A DNA stretch of 64,000 nt from an uncultured Rhizobium sp. (lineage in GTDB: Bacteria > Pseudomonadota > Alphaproteobacteria > Rhizobiales > Rhizobiaceae): assembly GCA_945952415.1 (NCBI GenBank), contig CAMFIF010000016.1:29477-93476 (forward strand). Reading direction: 5' to 3'. The notes beneath the pieces were generated by a model, which was not told where the DNA came from, ran no database searches, and worked only from the letters and a program-made list of their open reading frames with translations. Positions 1 to 8,488 of this stretch are shown piece after piece; within the stretch, counting starts at the first letter, position 1, and each line of letters begins with the position of its first letter. The position numbers and the translations under genes were made by a program.

Positions 1-1
1 G

Positions 2-299
2 ATCCTCCGCCTCATCCGCGGCATGCAGGAGGCGCACGGCACCGGCGTGATCTTCGTGACCCACGATCTCGGCGTGGTCGCCAAGATTTGCGACAGCGTC
101 ACCCTGCTCTATGGCGGCAAGGTGATCGAGGCCGGGCCGACGGCGGATGTGCTTGCCGATCCGCGCCATGTCTACACGAAGGCCCTCATCGCCGCCGGCC
201 CGCGTTACGACCGGCCGGATGCGGGGCTGGAACCCGTGCCGCAATGGGTCTTTGACCAGCTCCACCAGGAAATCCGCACCGGCGCGAAGGAGATCCTCC

Positions 300-307
<8 letters not shown>
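2..307 (+). CDS. Peptide-type ABC transporter ATP-binding protein, C-terminal part (cut by window edge)
   Basis: The reading frame is already open at base 2, so only the C-terminal ~101 residues are visible. They contain the switch (H-loop) region VIFVTHDLGVV and the tail typical of the Dpp/Opp/nickel family, with ADVLADPRHVYTKAL, the segment that follows the nucleotide-binding fold in DppD-type subunits. The Walker A, Q-loop and signature motifs lie outside the window. The stop overlaps the start of the next ATPase gene by 8 bases, so the two subunits are translationally coupled and probably form a DppD/DppF heterodimer. Substrate cannot be told from this fragment; peptides, opines or other small solutes are all possible. 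Confidence 0.9.
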
Positions 308-1112
<805 letters not shown>

Positions 1113-1255
1113 TTTTTCCGGGGCAGGCCTGCCATCCCAAGGGCGCCTGCTCCCTCGCTGCATGATTCAGTCTCCTTCCCCGTGCCGGAAAAGCGGGTTC
1201 GGCGCGGCGGGGTCGTTCGTGCCCCGGTCATCCCCGCCTTCAAGGGAGAACAGCA

Positions 1256-1855
1256 GTGCACATCCTCAAGCGTTTCATGCTTGCCTCGGCGCTTCTCGCC
1301 GGCGCGGCAACGGCGGCGAGCGCAGACAGCATCCCCGGCATGCGCGGCCATGACCATACCGGCATCACCGTTCCAGACATGGCGCAGGCGGTGAGCTTCT
1401 TCACCGATGTGGTGGGCTGCCAGAAGGCCATGAGCTTCGGCCCCTTTGCCGATGACAAGGGCACCTTCATGCAGGACGTGCTCGGCGTCGATCCGAAGGC
1501 GGTGATCGAGGAAATCACCCTGATGCGCTGCAATTTCGGCTCGAACATCGAGCTCTTCAAGTATACCGCGCCCGACCAGAAGGACCTGACGCCGAAGAAC
1601 AGCGACATCGGCGGCTTCCACATCGCCTTCTACGTGGACGACGTGGCGGCGGCAAAGGCCTATCTGGAAGGCAAGGGCGTGAAGACGCGGATGGGGCCGA
1701 TCCCCGTGGAACAGGGTCCTGCCGCCGGCCAGACCATCCTCTATTTCCAGGCGCCCTGGGGCCTCCAGCTCGAGGCGATCAGCTATCCGAAGGGCATGGC
1801 CTACGAAAAGGATGCGAAGACGGTTCTCTGGAGCCCGAAGGATCCGGCGAAGTAA
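1256..1855 (+). CDS. Exported VOC (glyoxalase/dioxygenase fold) protein
   Basis: 199 aa with a clear Sec signal peptide: basic start, hydrophobic core and a likely cut after ASA near residue 23. The remainder is one vicinal-oxygen-chelate unit; possible metal ligands are His34 (HDHTGI), Glu99 (NIELF), His122 (FHIAF) and a Glu in LQLEAIS near 170. The start is a GTG preceded by AAGGGAGAA. Most VOC enzymes are cytoplasmic, so export is unusual. It follows the ABC ATPase gene on the same strand after 143 bases and is convergent with the AraC regulator, whose stop it abuts. Substrate unknown; a link to the neighbouring aromatic pathway is possible but only inferred. Confidence 0.8.
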   Translation: MHILKRFMLASALLAGAATAASADSIPGMRGHDHTGITVPDMAQAVSFFTDVVGCQKAMSFGPFADDKGTFMQDVLGVDPKAVIEEITLMRCNFGSNIELFKYTAPDQKDLTPKNSDIGGFHIAFYVDDVAAAKAYLEGKGVKTRMGPIPVEQGPAAGQTILYFQAPWGLQLEAISYPKGMAYEKDAKTVLWSPKDPAK

Positions 1856-2836
1856 TCACCGGTGCTGGCGAAGCGTCTTCGAAGGCGCTTCGCCGAAACG
1901 GGCCTGATAGGCGGCCGCCGCCCGCCCGAGATGGCCGAAGCCGCATTCGAAGGCGATGTCCGCGACCGAGGCCCCCGGCGGCGGGTTCTTCAGACGCTCA
2001 TGAAAATGATCGAGCCTTGTCGCAAGCACCGCTTCCGAGAGCGTCATGCCGCGCGCCCGCTTGAAGGCTTCCTGCAGCGAGCGCAGCGGCACCCCGGCCG
2101 CGGCCGCGATATCCGCCATAGCAATGGCTTCCCCCGCATGCGCCTCGATGAACTCCTCCGCCCGGCGGACGGCGGCCGGTGCCGGCATGGGCTGCGGCCG
2201 GTTGAGGATCGACGAGCCGGAATGGGCAAAGCCGCTGAGGAGCAGCGTCGTCAGCCCGTCTCGGAGCAGCGCGAGATAGGCGGGCGGTGCGCTGGCCGGA
2301 TCTTCCGCTGCCGATAGCGTAAGCTCCGCATGACGCAGCAGCGCGCGGCCCGCCGGACTGGTCAGATCGAGGCCGGTTTCGAATTCCACCGTGCCGAGCG
2401 GACGGTGGGTGAGGCTCGCAAACTGCGCCTCCATCACCTCGCGGTCGATGAGCAGGATCAGCTTCTCGCAGCCATCGCTCCAGGTCATGCGGGTGGGCAG
2501 GGTGGGCGAGAGCAGCGAGGCGCGCGTGCCCGCCTCCGCCTCCGTCAGCATGGTGCCGCAGCGGACAAGCGCCTGCCCCTTCAGCGGAATCTGCAGCAGG
2601 AAGAAGCGCGACAGCGCGCCCGGATCAATTTCCACCGCCGAGCCATAGCTGACGAAATTCACCGAGTAGCCATTCGCGCGCGCATGGTTGTGACGGGCGT
2701 GAAAACCCTCCGCACGCCGCGCCAGCGGATCGAGGAAATGGGGACAGAAGATGCGGCCGATCTCCTCGCGCGCGGCATCGGGCTCGCGCGTGTCCACGAG
2801 CCGGAACTGGTTCAGGGGTATCAGTGCATCAAGCAT
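1856..2836 (-). CDS. AraC/XylS-family transcriptional activator
   Basis: 326 aa. The N-terminal ~200 residues resemble the AraC-binding-like effector domain of XylS/FeaR-type activators. The C-terminal ~100 residues form the double helix-turn-helix, with the first HTH around IAMADIAAAAGVPLRSLQEA and the second around VADIAFECGFGHLGRAAAAY, followed by the usual FGEAPSKTLR tail. It is divergent from the flavin reductase - SDR - monooxygenase operon, and two 13-base direct repeats 20 bases apart lie in the shared intergenic region, the arrangement expected for a XylS-type activator. It most likely activates that operon in response to its aromatic substrate. The effector is not known from sequence. 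Confidence 0.9.
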   Translation of the reverse strand: MLDALIPLNQFRLVDTREPDAAREEIGRIFCPHFLDPLARRAEGFHARHNHARANGYSVNFVSYGSAVEIDPGALSRFFLLQIPLKGQALVRCGTMLTEAEAGTRASLLSPTLPTRMTWSDGCEKLILLIDREVMEAQFASLTHRPLGTVEFETGLDLTSPAGRALLRHAELTLSAAEDPASAPPAYLALLRDGLTTLLLSGFAHSGSSILNRPQPMPAPAAVRRAEEFIEAHAGEAIAMADIAAAAGVPLRSLQEAFKRARGMTLSEAVLATRLDHFHERLKNPPPGASVADIAFECGFGHLGRAAAAYQARFGEAPSKTLRQHR

Positions 2837-2941
2837 CGGTCTCCCTCCCGCGCTCAGCCACGTACCGCTTGGGTCTTTTCCTCAGCCCATCTGGCCGATC
2901 ATGACGCGGAACGCCCCGCGCCGCAAGGGCCACACGGGCGT

Positions 2942-2974
2942 TGCGCGATCCGGACAATGACTGCGCGATGCGGA
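2942..2974 (+). promoter_or_regulatory. Candidate AraC/XylS operator: two direct repeats
   Basis: TGCGCGATCCGGA (2942-2954) and TGCGCGATGCGGA (2962-2974) match at 12 of 13 positions and are offset by 20 bases, two helical turns. XylS-class activators bind tandem direct half-sites with about this phasing next to the -35 region. The pair lies between the divergent AraC gene and the flavin reductase gene, about 100 bases before the latter's start. Assignment to the neighbouring regulator is inference. Confidence 0.6.
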
Positions 2975-3011
2975 TTGCCGCCTCCCCTCCCAGGGATCAC
3001 CATCAGGTTAG

Positions 3012-3023
3012 TTTAAATTTAAA
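3012..3023. promoter_or_regulatory. Palindrome TTTAAATTTAAA before the flavin reductase operon
   Basis: A perfect 12-base palindrome at the likely promoter of the flavin reductase operon, 38 bases downstream of the direct repeats. It differs at one base from the TTTAAACTTAAA core found twice before the 2-aminobenzoyl-CoA operon. It may be an operator shared by both operons, and it also contains the only AT-rich stretch suitable as a -10 region. Confidence 0.45.
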
Positions 3024-3074
3024 GCTTTGAAAAGCGGCAAGGGAGAAGGCCGCTTTCCGAAGGGAGGAGGACAG

Positions 3075-3593
3075 ATGGCGGACGCGCGCGATCTCTTTCG
3101 GCTCGGCATGCGCCGGGTTTCCGGCACGGTGACTGTCGTGACCACCACGGGTCCCGATGGGGAGAGGCGCGGCGTGACGGCAACCGCCTTCTGCTCGCTC
3201 TCGGCCGATCCGCCTTCCGTGCTTGCCTGCATCAACCGCGAGACATGGGTGGGGCAGCTGGCCCCCGTGAGCGGCAATTTCTGCATCAACGTGCTCTCCG
3301 CCGACCAGCAGGATGTGGCGGAGGTCTTCGCCGGACGGGCCGGCCTTGCCGCCGGCGAGCGTTTCGGGGTCGGACGCTGGCATCAGGGGACAAGCGGTGC
3401 CCCAGTGCTCGAGGGCGCGCTCGTCAGCTTCGACTGCCGGCTCGACAAGGCGGTCGACCATGCGACCCACGTGATCCTGATCGGCGCGGTGATCGAAACG
3501 GTCACCGAGGAGGATCCCGGCGACGCGCTGATCTATGCGGACGGCCATTTCACCCGGCCCGCCGCACCGTTGCCGATGGCCGCCAGCGCCTGA
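3075..3593 (+). CDS. NAD(P)H:flavin oxidoreductase, partner of the StyA-like monooxygenase (StyB/IifD-like)
   Basis: 172 aa of the FMN-binding split-barrel flavin reductase family, which supplies reduced flavin to two-component oxygenases. Family features seen are RRVSGTVTVVTT at the start, GVTATAFCSLSADPPSVLAC in the flavin-binding region, NFCINVLS, and the closing IYADGHF. The ATG at 3075 is preferred over the in-frame ATG at 3027 because the run AGGGAGGAGG at 3061-3070 lies just before it. It is the first gene of an operon with an SDR and a StyA-like monooxygenase, so it very likely feeds FADH2 to that enzyme. Two further members of the same family occur in the window, each beside its own oxygenase. 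Confidence 0.9.
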   Translation: MADARDLFRLGMRRVSGTVTVVTTTGPDGERRGVTATAFCSLSADPPSVLACINRETWVGQLAPVSGNFCINVLSADQQDVAEVFAGRAGLAAGERFGVGRWHQGTSGAPVLEGALVSFDCRLDKAVDHATHVILIGAVIETVTEEDPGDALIYADGHFTRPAAPLPMAASA

Positions 3594-3637
3594 CCGCGGA
3601 CACCAAACCAAAGACAATAAAAGAGGAGGAAAACCGG

Positions 3638-4423
3638 ATGCGGGGATTGAAAGACAGGACAGCCATCGTCTCGGGCGGAGCCACCATGATCGGCCAGGCC
3701 GTGGCGGAGGTGCTTGCCGGATATGGCGTGAAGGTTGTCATCGCCGACATCAACGAGGCGGACGGCAAGGCTGCTGCGGAGAAGCTCGGGGAGAATGTCT
3801 CATTCATCCGCACGGACGTGACGTCCGACGACGACATCAAGGCGCTGGTGGAAGAGACCGTGAAGCGCACGGGACGGCTCGATTTCCTCGTCAACGTCGC
3901 CTGCACCTATCTGGACAACGGCGCCGAGACGAGCCGCGCCGACTGGCTGACCGCCTTCAATGTCAATGTGGTCGGCTCGATCATGCTGATGCAGGCGGCG
4001 CGTCCGCATCTTGCAGCAAACAAGGGCGCGATCGTCAATTTCGGCTCCATTTCCTCGCGCGTCGCCCAGACAGGACGCTGGGTTTATCCGGTTGCCAAGG
4101 CGGCGATCCTGCAACTCACCCGCAACCAGGCCATGGACCTTGCCCCCGATGGCATCCGGGTCAATGCGGTTTCGCCCGGCTGGACCTGGTCCAACATCAT
4201 GAACCAGCTGACGAACGGCAATCGTTCCAAGACCGATGGCGTGGCAAAGCCCTTCCACCTGCTTGGCCGCACCGGCGACCCGGCGGAAGTGGCCGAAGCC
4301 GTCGCCTTCCTTCTCTCCGATCAGGCGAGCTTCATCACCGGCACGGATATCCGCGTCGATGGCGGCTACACCGCCATGGGGCCGGAACGGGCCGATCCCG
4401 CCATTCCGCTCCTGATGGAATGA
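3638..4423 (+). CDS. Short-chain dehydrogenase/reductase in monooxygenase operon (IifB-like candidate)
   Basis: 261 aa classical SDR. The cofactor-binding region GGATMIGQAVAEV carries a modified glycine motif, and ADINEADG follows strand 2, suggesting an NAD(H) preference. The usual NAG segment reads NVACTY. Catalytic Ser is in NFGSISS, Tyr and Lys in YPVAK, and the tail ends in a typical VDGGYTAMG. It is preceded by AGAGGAGG and sits between the flavin reductase and the StyA-like oxygenase. In known indole-oxidation (iif) clusters an SDR oxidises the indole dihydrodiol to 3-hydroxyindolin-2-one; the same order of functions here makes that role plausible. The exact substrate is inferred from context only. 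Confidence 0.85.
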   Translation: MRGLKDRTAIVSGGATMIGQAVAEVLAGYGVKVVIADINEADGKAAAEKLGENVSFIRTDVTSDDDIKALVEETVKRTGRLDFLVNVACTYLDNGAETSRADWLTAFNVNVVGSIMLMQAARPHLAANKGAIVNFGSISSRVAQTGRWVYPVAKAAILQLTRNQAMDLAPDGIRVNAVSPGWTWSNIMNQLTNGNRSKTDGVAKPFHLLGRTGDPAEVAEAVAFLLSDQASFITGTDIRVDGGYTAMGPERADPAIPLLME

Positions 4424-4465
4424 GCGCCGGTCACCTCACAAGAAACAAGAAGGGGAATGAAAACA

Positions 4466-5704
4466 ATGAGCAAGAAACGCAACTTTACCATCATCGGCGG
4501 CGGGCAATCGGGCCTGCAGCTCGGCTGTGGCCTCCTTGCCGCCGGCCATGACGTGCATGTCGTGCAGAACCGGACGGCGGACGACATCCGCACCGGCAAG
4601 GTGCTTTCCAGCCAGTGCATGTTCGACATGGCGCTTCAGAACGAGCGCGACCTCGGCCTCAATTACTGGGACGATGTCTGCCCGACCGTCGACAGCATCA
4701 ATTTCTGCGTGCCGGCGCCCGACGGGTCCGGCAACAAGGCCATCGACTGGAACGGCAAGCTCGACAAGCCCGGCCAGAGCGTCGACCAGCGCGTGAAGGT
4801 GCCCGCCTGGATGGCGGAATTCGAGAAGCGCGGCGGCCGGCTGACGATCCATGACGCCGGCATCGAGGATCTCGAAACCTATGCCCGCGAAAGCGATCTC
4901 GTGATTGTCGCCTCCGGCAAGGGCGAAATCGGCCGGATGTTCGAGCGCGATGCGGAGAAATCGCCCTTCGACAAGCCGCAGCGTGCGCTGGCGCTGACCT
5001 ATGTAAAGGGGATGCGCCCGCGCCCCGACCATTCGGCGGTCAACTTCAACCTGATCCCGACCATCGGCGAGTACTTCGTCTTCCCGGCCTACACGACCAC
5101 AGGCCCCTGCGACATCATGGTGTTCGAGGGCATTCCCGGCGGCCCGATGGATTGCTGGAAGGACATGAAGAACGCCGACGAGCATCTCGCCAAGTCGAAG
5201 TGGATCCTCGAGACGTTCCTGCCCTGGGAGGCGGAGCGCTGCCGCGAGGTGGAACTGACCGATGCCAACGGCATTCTGGCGGGTTCCTTCGCACCGACAG
5301 TGCGCAAGCCCATCGGCCGGCTTCCATCGGGTGCCATGGTGCTCGGCCTCGGCGATGCCGTCTGCCTCAACGATCCGATCACCGGCCAGGGCTCCAACAA
5401 TGCGTCCAAGGCCGCGAAGATCTACATGGACGCGATCCTCGCCCATGGCGACAAACCCTTCGACGCCGCCTTCATGCAGGAAACCTTCGACCGCTACTGG
5501 GCCTATGCGCAGTTTGTCGTCGGCTGGACCAATGCGCTGCTGCAGCCGCCACCGCCGCATGTGCTGAACATTATGGGGTCGGCACAGGCCTTCCCGGAAC
5601 TGGCCAGGCGCATCGCCAACGGCTTCAACAATCCGCTCGATTTCTTCCCCTGGTTTGCCGTGCCGGAAGAGGCGGACGCCTACCTCGCCAAGCTCGCCGC
5701 CTGA
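4466..5704 (+). CDS. Styrene/indole monooxygenase-like FAD oxygenase (StyA/IifC family)
   Basis: 412 aa single-component oxygenase of the StyA family (group E flavoprotein monooxygenases), which epoxidises styrene or indole with reduced FAD from a separate reductase. Seen are the N-terminal dinucleotide motif GGGQSG at 11-16, the family stretch SSQCMFDMALQNERDLGLNYW, and the FAD-contacting GLGDAVCLNDPITGQGSNNA. The ATG at 4466 is favoured over 4457 because AAGGGG at 4450-4455 is then correctly spaced. The partner reductase is two genes upstream. No styrene-oxide isomerase or phenylacetaldehyde dehydrogenase is nearby, while an SDR and an anthraniloyl-CoA operon are, so an indole-type substrate is more likely than styrene; that choice is inference. 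Confidence 0.85.
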   Translation: MSKKRNFTIIGGGQSGLQLGCGLLAAGHDVHVVQNRTADDIRTGKVLSSQCMFDMALQNERDLGLNYWDDVCPTVDSINFCVPAPDGSGNKAIDWNGKLDKPGQSVDQRVKVPAWMAEFEKRGGRLTIHDAGIEDLETYARESDLVIVASGKGEIGRMFERDAEKSPFDKPQRALALTYVKGMRPRPDHSAVNFNLIPTIGEYFVFPAYTTTGPCDIMVFEGIPGGPMDCWKDMKNADEHLAKSKWILETFLPWEAERCREVELTDANGILAGSFAPTVRKPIGRLPSGAMVLGLGDAVCLNDPITGQGSNNASKAAKIYMDAILAHGDKPFDAAFMQETFDRYWAYAQFVVGWTNALLQPPPPHVLNIMGSAQAFPELARRIANGFNNPLDFFPWFAVPEEADAYLAKLAA

Positions 5705-5740
5705 GCGGGCGACAGACCTCCCCCCGCCTTGTCGGGTCTT

Positions 5741-5764
5741 GGGGCGCTCCGGCGCCCCTTTTTT
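5741..5764 (+). terminator. Rho-independent terminator after the monooxygenase operon
   Basis: Perfect 7-bp stem GGGGCGC/GCGCCCC with a TCCG loop, followed by TTTTTTG. It lies 37 bases after the StyA-like stop, ending the flavin reductase - SDR - oxygenase operon. Confidence 0.88.
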
Positions 5765-5812
5765 GTTTCTAATAGCAACGCACCTCCCAAAGAAGCCGCT
5801 GGTGCTTCTTCT

Positions 5813-5901
5813 CCGTCATGCTCGGGCATGTCCCGAGCATCTGCCAGCCTATCGATCGTGACCGACGCAGCAGATCCTCGGCACAAGGCCGAGGATGACG
5901 T
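5813..5901. repeat. Rhizobial intergenic mosaic (RIME-like) palindrome pair
   Basis: Two strong palindromes about 56 bases apart: ATGCTCGGG/CCCGAGCAT (5818-5840, 5-base loop) and ATCCTCGGC/GCCGAGGAT (5874-5896, 5-base loop), flanked by CGTC/GACG. The sequence resembles the intergenic palindromic repeats scattered through Rhizobium and Sinorhizobium genomes. It fills the gap between the operon terminator and the convergent MarR-like gene. Confidence 0.7.
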
Positions 5902-5931
5902 CACATCCATGCCGGAAAGCTGAGAGCGTGT

Positions 5932-6501
5932 TTACCGCCCGGTCCGCCGGTGGGTGGCGGCGACGCGGGCGACGTGTTCGTAGATGCCGCTCAGAAGCTC
6001 TAGCGTGCGGGTGGCATCTTCGAGGCGCTGGGGGAAATTCGGCACCGACTGGATCGCATCGACAAGAAGCGCGGAGCGGACATCCGCATAGCGGTCGGTC
6101 ACGTCGCGGCCGAGATCGGTGACGGAATAGGTGACGCCCGAGCGGCCGCTGCCCTCGCGCACGACCAGCCCCGCCTGAATGAGCTTGCGCAGGCTGTACT
6201 GCATGTTGGGAATATCCTCGCGATTGGCGAGGCGCGCGAGATCCTTGATCGTCTTGGGGCGGTCGTTCATGCGGATGATGTGCAGCATGGCGTTTTCCGG
6301 ACCGCTGGCGGCGAAATCGATGACCGATGAGAGGCATTCGGTCTGCCAGCGGCTGAAGGACTCATAGGTGCGCATCAGCGCGTATTCGATCTCGGCGACG
6401 TCGACCTCGACCTCGACGGGCGTGCGGGCGAGATGCCAGCGCCGGTCGAGGGCCTCCGGCTTCTTGTCCTCGCCGCTCCTGCCACTCTTGCGCTTTTCCA
6501 T
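5932..6501 (-). CDS. MarR-like winged-helix transcriptional regulator (COG5631-like)
   Basis: 189 aa. A charged N-terminus (~30 residues) precedes a winged-helix domain with AMLHIIRMNDRPKTIKDLAR, the recognition region IPNMQYSLRKLIQAGLV, and the wing REGSGRSGVTYSVT. The C-terminal helices probably form the dimer. The composition matches the predicted MarR-type group that often sits beside flavin-dependent or aromatic catabolic genes. It is divergent from the RutA-like monooxygenase at 6715, so it probably represses that transcript, perhaps with other aromatic operons nearby. The ligand and operator are not established from sequence. Confidence 0.82.
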   Translation of the reverse strand: MEKRKSGRSGEDKKPEALDRRWHLARTPVEVEVDVAEIEYALMRTYESFSRWQTECLSSVIDFAASGPENAMLHIIRMNDRPKTIKDLARLANREDIPNMQYSLRKLIQAGLVVREGSGRSGVTYSVTDLGRDVTDRYADVRSALLVDAIQSVPNFPQRLEDATRTLELLSGIYEHVARVAATHRRTGR

Positions 6502-6642
6502 TTTCCAGCCTCCGCCGCCGCTTGCCCGACAAATTTATTGCAGGCCCGGCGCCCCAAGGAAAGCGGTTTTCCGGCAATTTCCAAATTACTTCAAGCTTCT
6601 AGTATCTCCTTTCGCCCTGGTGCTCCTGAGACCGGCTGACAA

Positions 6643-6689
6643 TTGACAGGAAGCGTTTTTAAGATAGACTTTTTATCGTAAATTCTATC
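6643..6689 (+). promoter_or_regulatory. Candidate promoter and inverted repeat before the RutA-like gene
   Basis: TTGACA at 6643-6648 and TAGACT at 6665-6670 are spaced by 16 bases, an acceptable sigma-70 promoter. The -10 overlaps an imperfect inverted repeat with GATAGA (6663-6668) and TCTATC (6684-6689), a sensible place for repression by the divergent MarR-like regulator. Confidence 0.5.
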
Positions 6690-6714
6690 AGAAAATAAAT
6701 GGGGAACCACCACC

Positions 6715-7836
6715 ATGACAGAATTGCAGAACTCCATGTTTGCCAAGGACCAGTTCGTTCTCGGCACCTTTGCCTCCAACTGCTCCGGCGGGATGTCGGT
6801 CACCAAGGTGCCCGAGCGCTGGGTGAACTCCTGGGAGAACAACCTGCGCCTCGGCAAGCTGCTCGACGATGCCGGCATCGACTTCATGCTGCCGATCGCG
6901 CGCTGGATCGGCTATGGCGGCGAGACGAATTTTCACGGCGGCGTGCTTGAAACCATGACCTGGGCGGCGGGCCTTCTGGCGCATACGAAGAACATCAATG
7001 TCTTCGCCACCATCCATACGGCCGCCAACCATCCCGTCGTCGTTGCCAAGCAGATCGCCACCATTGACCAGATTTCCTCGAGCCGCATCGGTCTCAACAT
7101 CGTTGCGGGCTGGAACCAGCCGGAATACGAGGCGCTCGGCCTCGAACTGCCGGCCGCGCACGAGGACCGTTACGGCTATGCGCAGGAATGGTTCGACATC
7201 ATCAAAGCGCTCTGGACGCGCACCGAGGCCTTCGACTGGGACGGCAAGTTCTTCAAGCTGAAGCAGGTTCTGGGCGATCCGCGCCCGGCCCGCAAGGTGC
7301 CGATCCTGAATGCCGCGGGCTCCGGCCAGGGCCGCGAGTTTGCCGTGCGCAATGCGGATTTCCTGTTTACCCCGGCCATCGACCTTGCCCGCTCCACGGA
7401 AGAAATCAACGGCCTCAAGGATCAGGCAAAGGCGGTGGGCCGGAATGTGGGGGTGCTGACCTTCTCGCATGTGGTGTGCCGTCCGACGGAAAAGGAAGCC
7501 CGCGACTATCTCCAGCACTTCGGCCAGGACAATGCGGACTGGGCGGCTGTCGACAATCTGGTCCGGCTGCAATTTGCCCATGCCCATTCCTTCCCGCACG
7601 ACCTGCTGGCGCTGATCCGCGACCGGATGGCTGCCGGCCATGGCGGCTTCCCGCTGGTCGGCACGCCGGAGCAGGTGGCCGAGGGCATCCTTTCGCTACA
7701 CCGGGCGGGCTTCAACGGCACGACGCTTTCCTTCGTCGATTATGCCGAGGAGTTCCCCTATTTCCGCGACACCGTGCTGCCGATCCTGGAGCGCGAGGGC
7801 ATTCGCCGTCCGAACGGGCTGAAGGTTGCCGCCTGA
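6715..7836 (+). CDS. RutA-like flavin-dependent monooxygenase (LLM class)
   Basis: 373 aa bacterial luciferase-like TIM-barrel enzyme. It resembles RutA, which opens the uracil ring by oxidative amide cleavage with reduced FMN: shared stretches include GGETNF, LETMTWAAGL, ATIDQISSSRIG and NIVAGWNQPEYE, and Asn128 in the last corresponds to the conserved Asn of the RutA flavin pocket. Reduced flavin probably comes from the reductase encoded 114 bases downstream, as RutF serves RutA. No other rut genes (hydrolases, permease) are present, so pyrimidine use is not indicated. Lying between an indole-oxygenase-like operon and the anthraniloyl-CoA operon, it could open a lactam such as an oxindole; this is a hypothesis. 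Confidence 0.85.
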   Translation: MTELQNSMFAKDQFVLGTFASNCSGGMSVTKVPERWVNSWENNLRLGKLLDDAGIDFMLPIARWIGYGGETNFHGGVLETMTWAAGLLAHTKNINVFATIHTAANHPVVVAKQIATIDQISSSRIGLNIVAGWNQPEYEALGLELPAAHEDRYGYAQEWFDIIKALWTRTEAFDWDGKFFKLKQVLGDPRPARKVPILNAAGSGQGREFAVRNADFLFTPAIDLARSTEEINGLKDQAKAVGRNVGVLTFSHVVCRPTEKEARDYLQHFGQDNADWAAVDNLVRLQFAHAHSFPHDLLALIRDRMAAGHGGFPLVGTPEQVAEGILSLHRAGFNGTTLSFVDYAEEFPYFRDTVLPILEREGIRRPNGLKVAA

Positions 7837-7950
7837 TGCTGCCGGGGCCGGCTCCATGCCGGCCTCGCTTATCCGATGTCGCGGCGCGTCGCCGCAACGG
7901 CAGGGACCGAAGAGCCCGCCGCACCCTTGTCGAATGGGGATATCCTGACC

Positions 7951-8481
7951 ATGGAAAACCTTGTCACGGCGCCGCCCGCGGCGGACGCCTATCGCGCCGC
8001 CATGCGCCATTTCGCCGGTAATGTCAGCGTCATTACGGTCGGCCGTCCGGGCGAACGCTCCGGCCTCGTCGCCACCTCTGCCGTTTCGCTGTCCGTCGAT
8101 CCGCCGACGGTGATCGTCTGCGTCAACCGGGGCGCCTCCTCCTGGCCGCTCTTCGAGCGCTTCCGTCATTTCGGCGTCAATGCGCTCACCGCCGCGCAAC
8201 AGCCGATTGCCGATCTCTTTGCCGGCAAGGGCGGCGTGAAGGGGGAAGACCGATACCGGCTCGGCCAGTGGAGCCAGGGCCCGACCGGAGCGCCCCTTCT
8301 CGACGGCGCGGCGGTGGCGCTGGACTGCCGCCTGGAAGAAATGATCGACCGCGCCTCGCATTCCATCCTCGTCGGACGGGTGATGGATGTGCGCGTGCGG
8401 GAAGACGACGAGGGGGCGCTTGTCTACTGGCGCGGGCTCTATCGTCCGCTGCTTGACGAGGCGGCTATCGAGCGGGCCTGA
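7951..8481 (+). CDS. Flavin reductase (RutF/HpaC family), partner of the RutA-like enzyme
   Basis: 176 aa if started at the ATG at 7951, or 201 aa from the ATG at 7876; the shorter form begins just before the conserved fold (AYRAAMRHFAGNVSVIT). The flavin reductase signature is present: SGLVATSAVSLSVDPPTVIVC, HFGVNALTAAQQ and the closing VYWRGLYRPL. It most likely reduces FMN with NADH for the LLM monooxygenase upstream on the same strand. The gap of 114 bases is long for a tight operon but no terminator is visible in it. It ends convergently, 7 bases from the stop of the beta-lactamase-fold gene. Confidence 0.85.
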   Translation: MENLVTAPPAADAYRAAMRHFAGNVSVITVGRPGERSGLVATSAVSLSVDPPTVIVCVNRGASSWPLFERFRHFGVNALTAAQQPIADLFAGKGGVKGEDRYRLGQWSQGPTGAPLLDGAAVALDCRLEEMIDRASHSILVGRVMDVRVREDDEGALVYWRGLYRPLLDEAAIERA

Positions 8482-8488
8482 GGGTCCA

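Noticed and set aside
3075..5704. Styrene degradation operon (styABCD)
   Set aside because: StyA/StyB-like genes are present but styrene-oxide isomerase and phenylacetaldehyde dehydrogenase are not, and an SDR is inserted, which fits indole-type clusters better.
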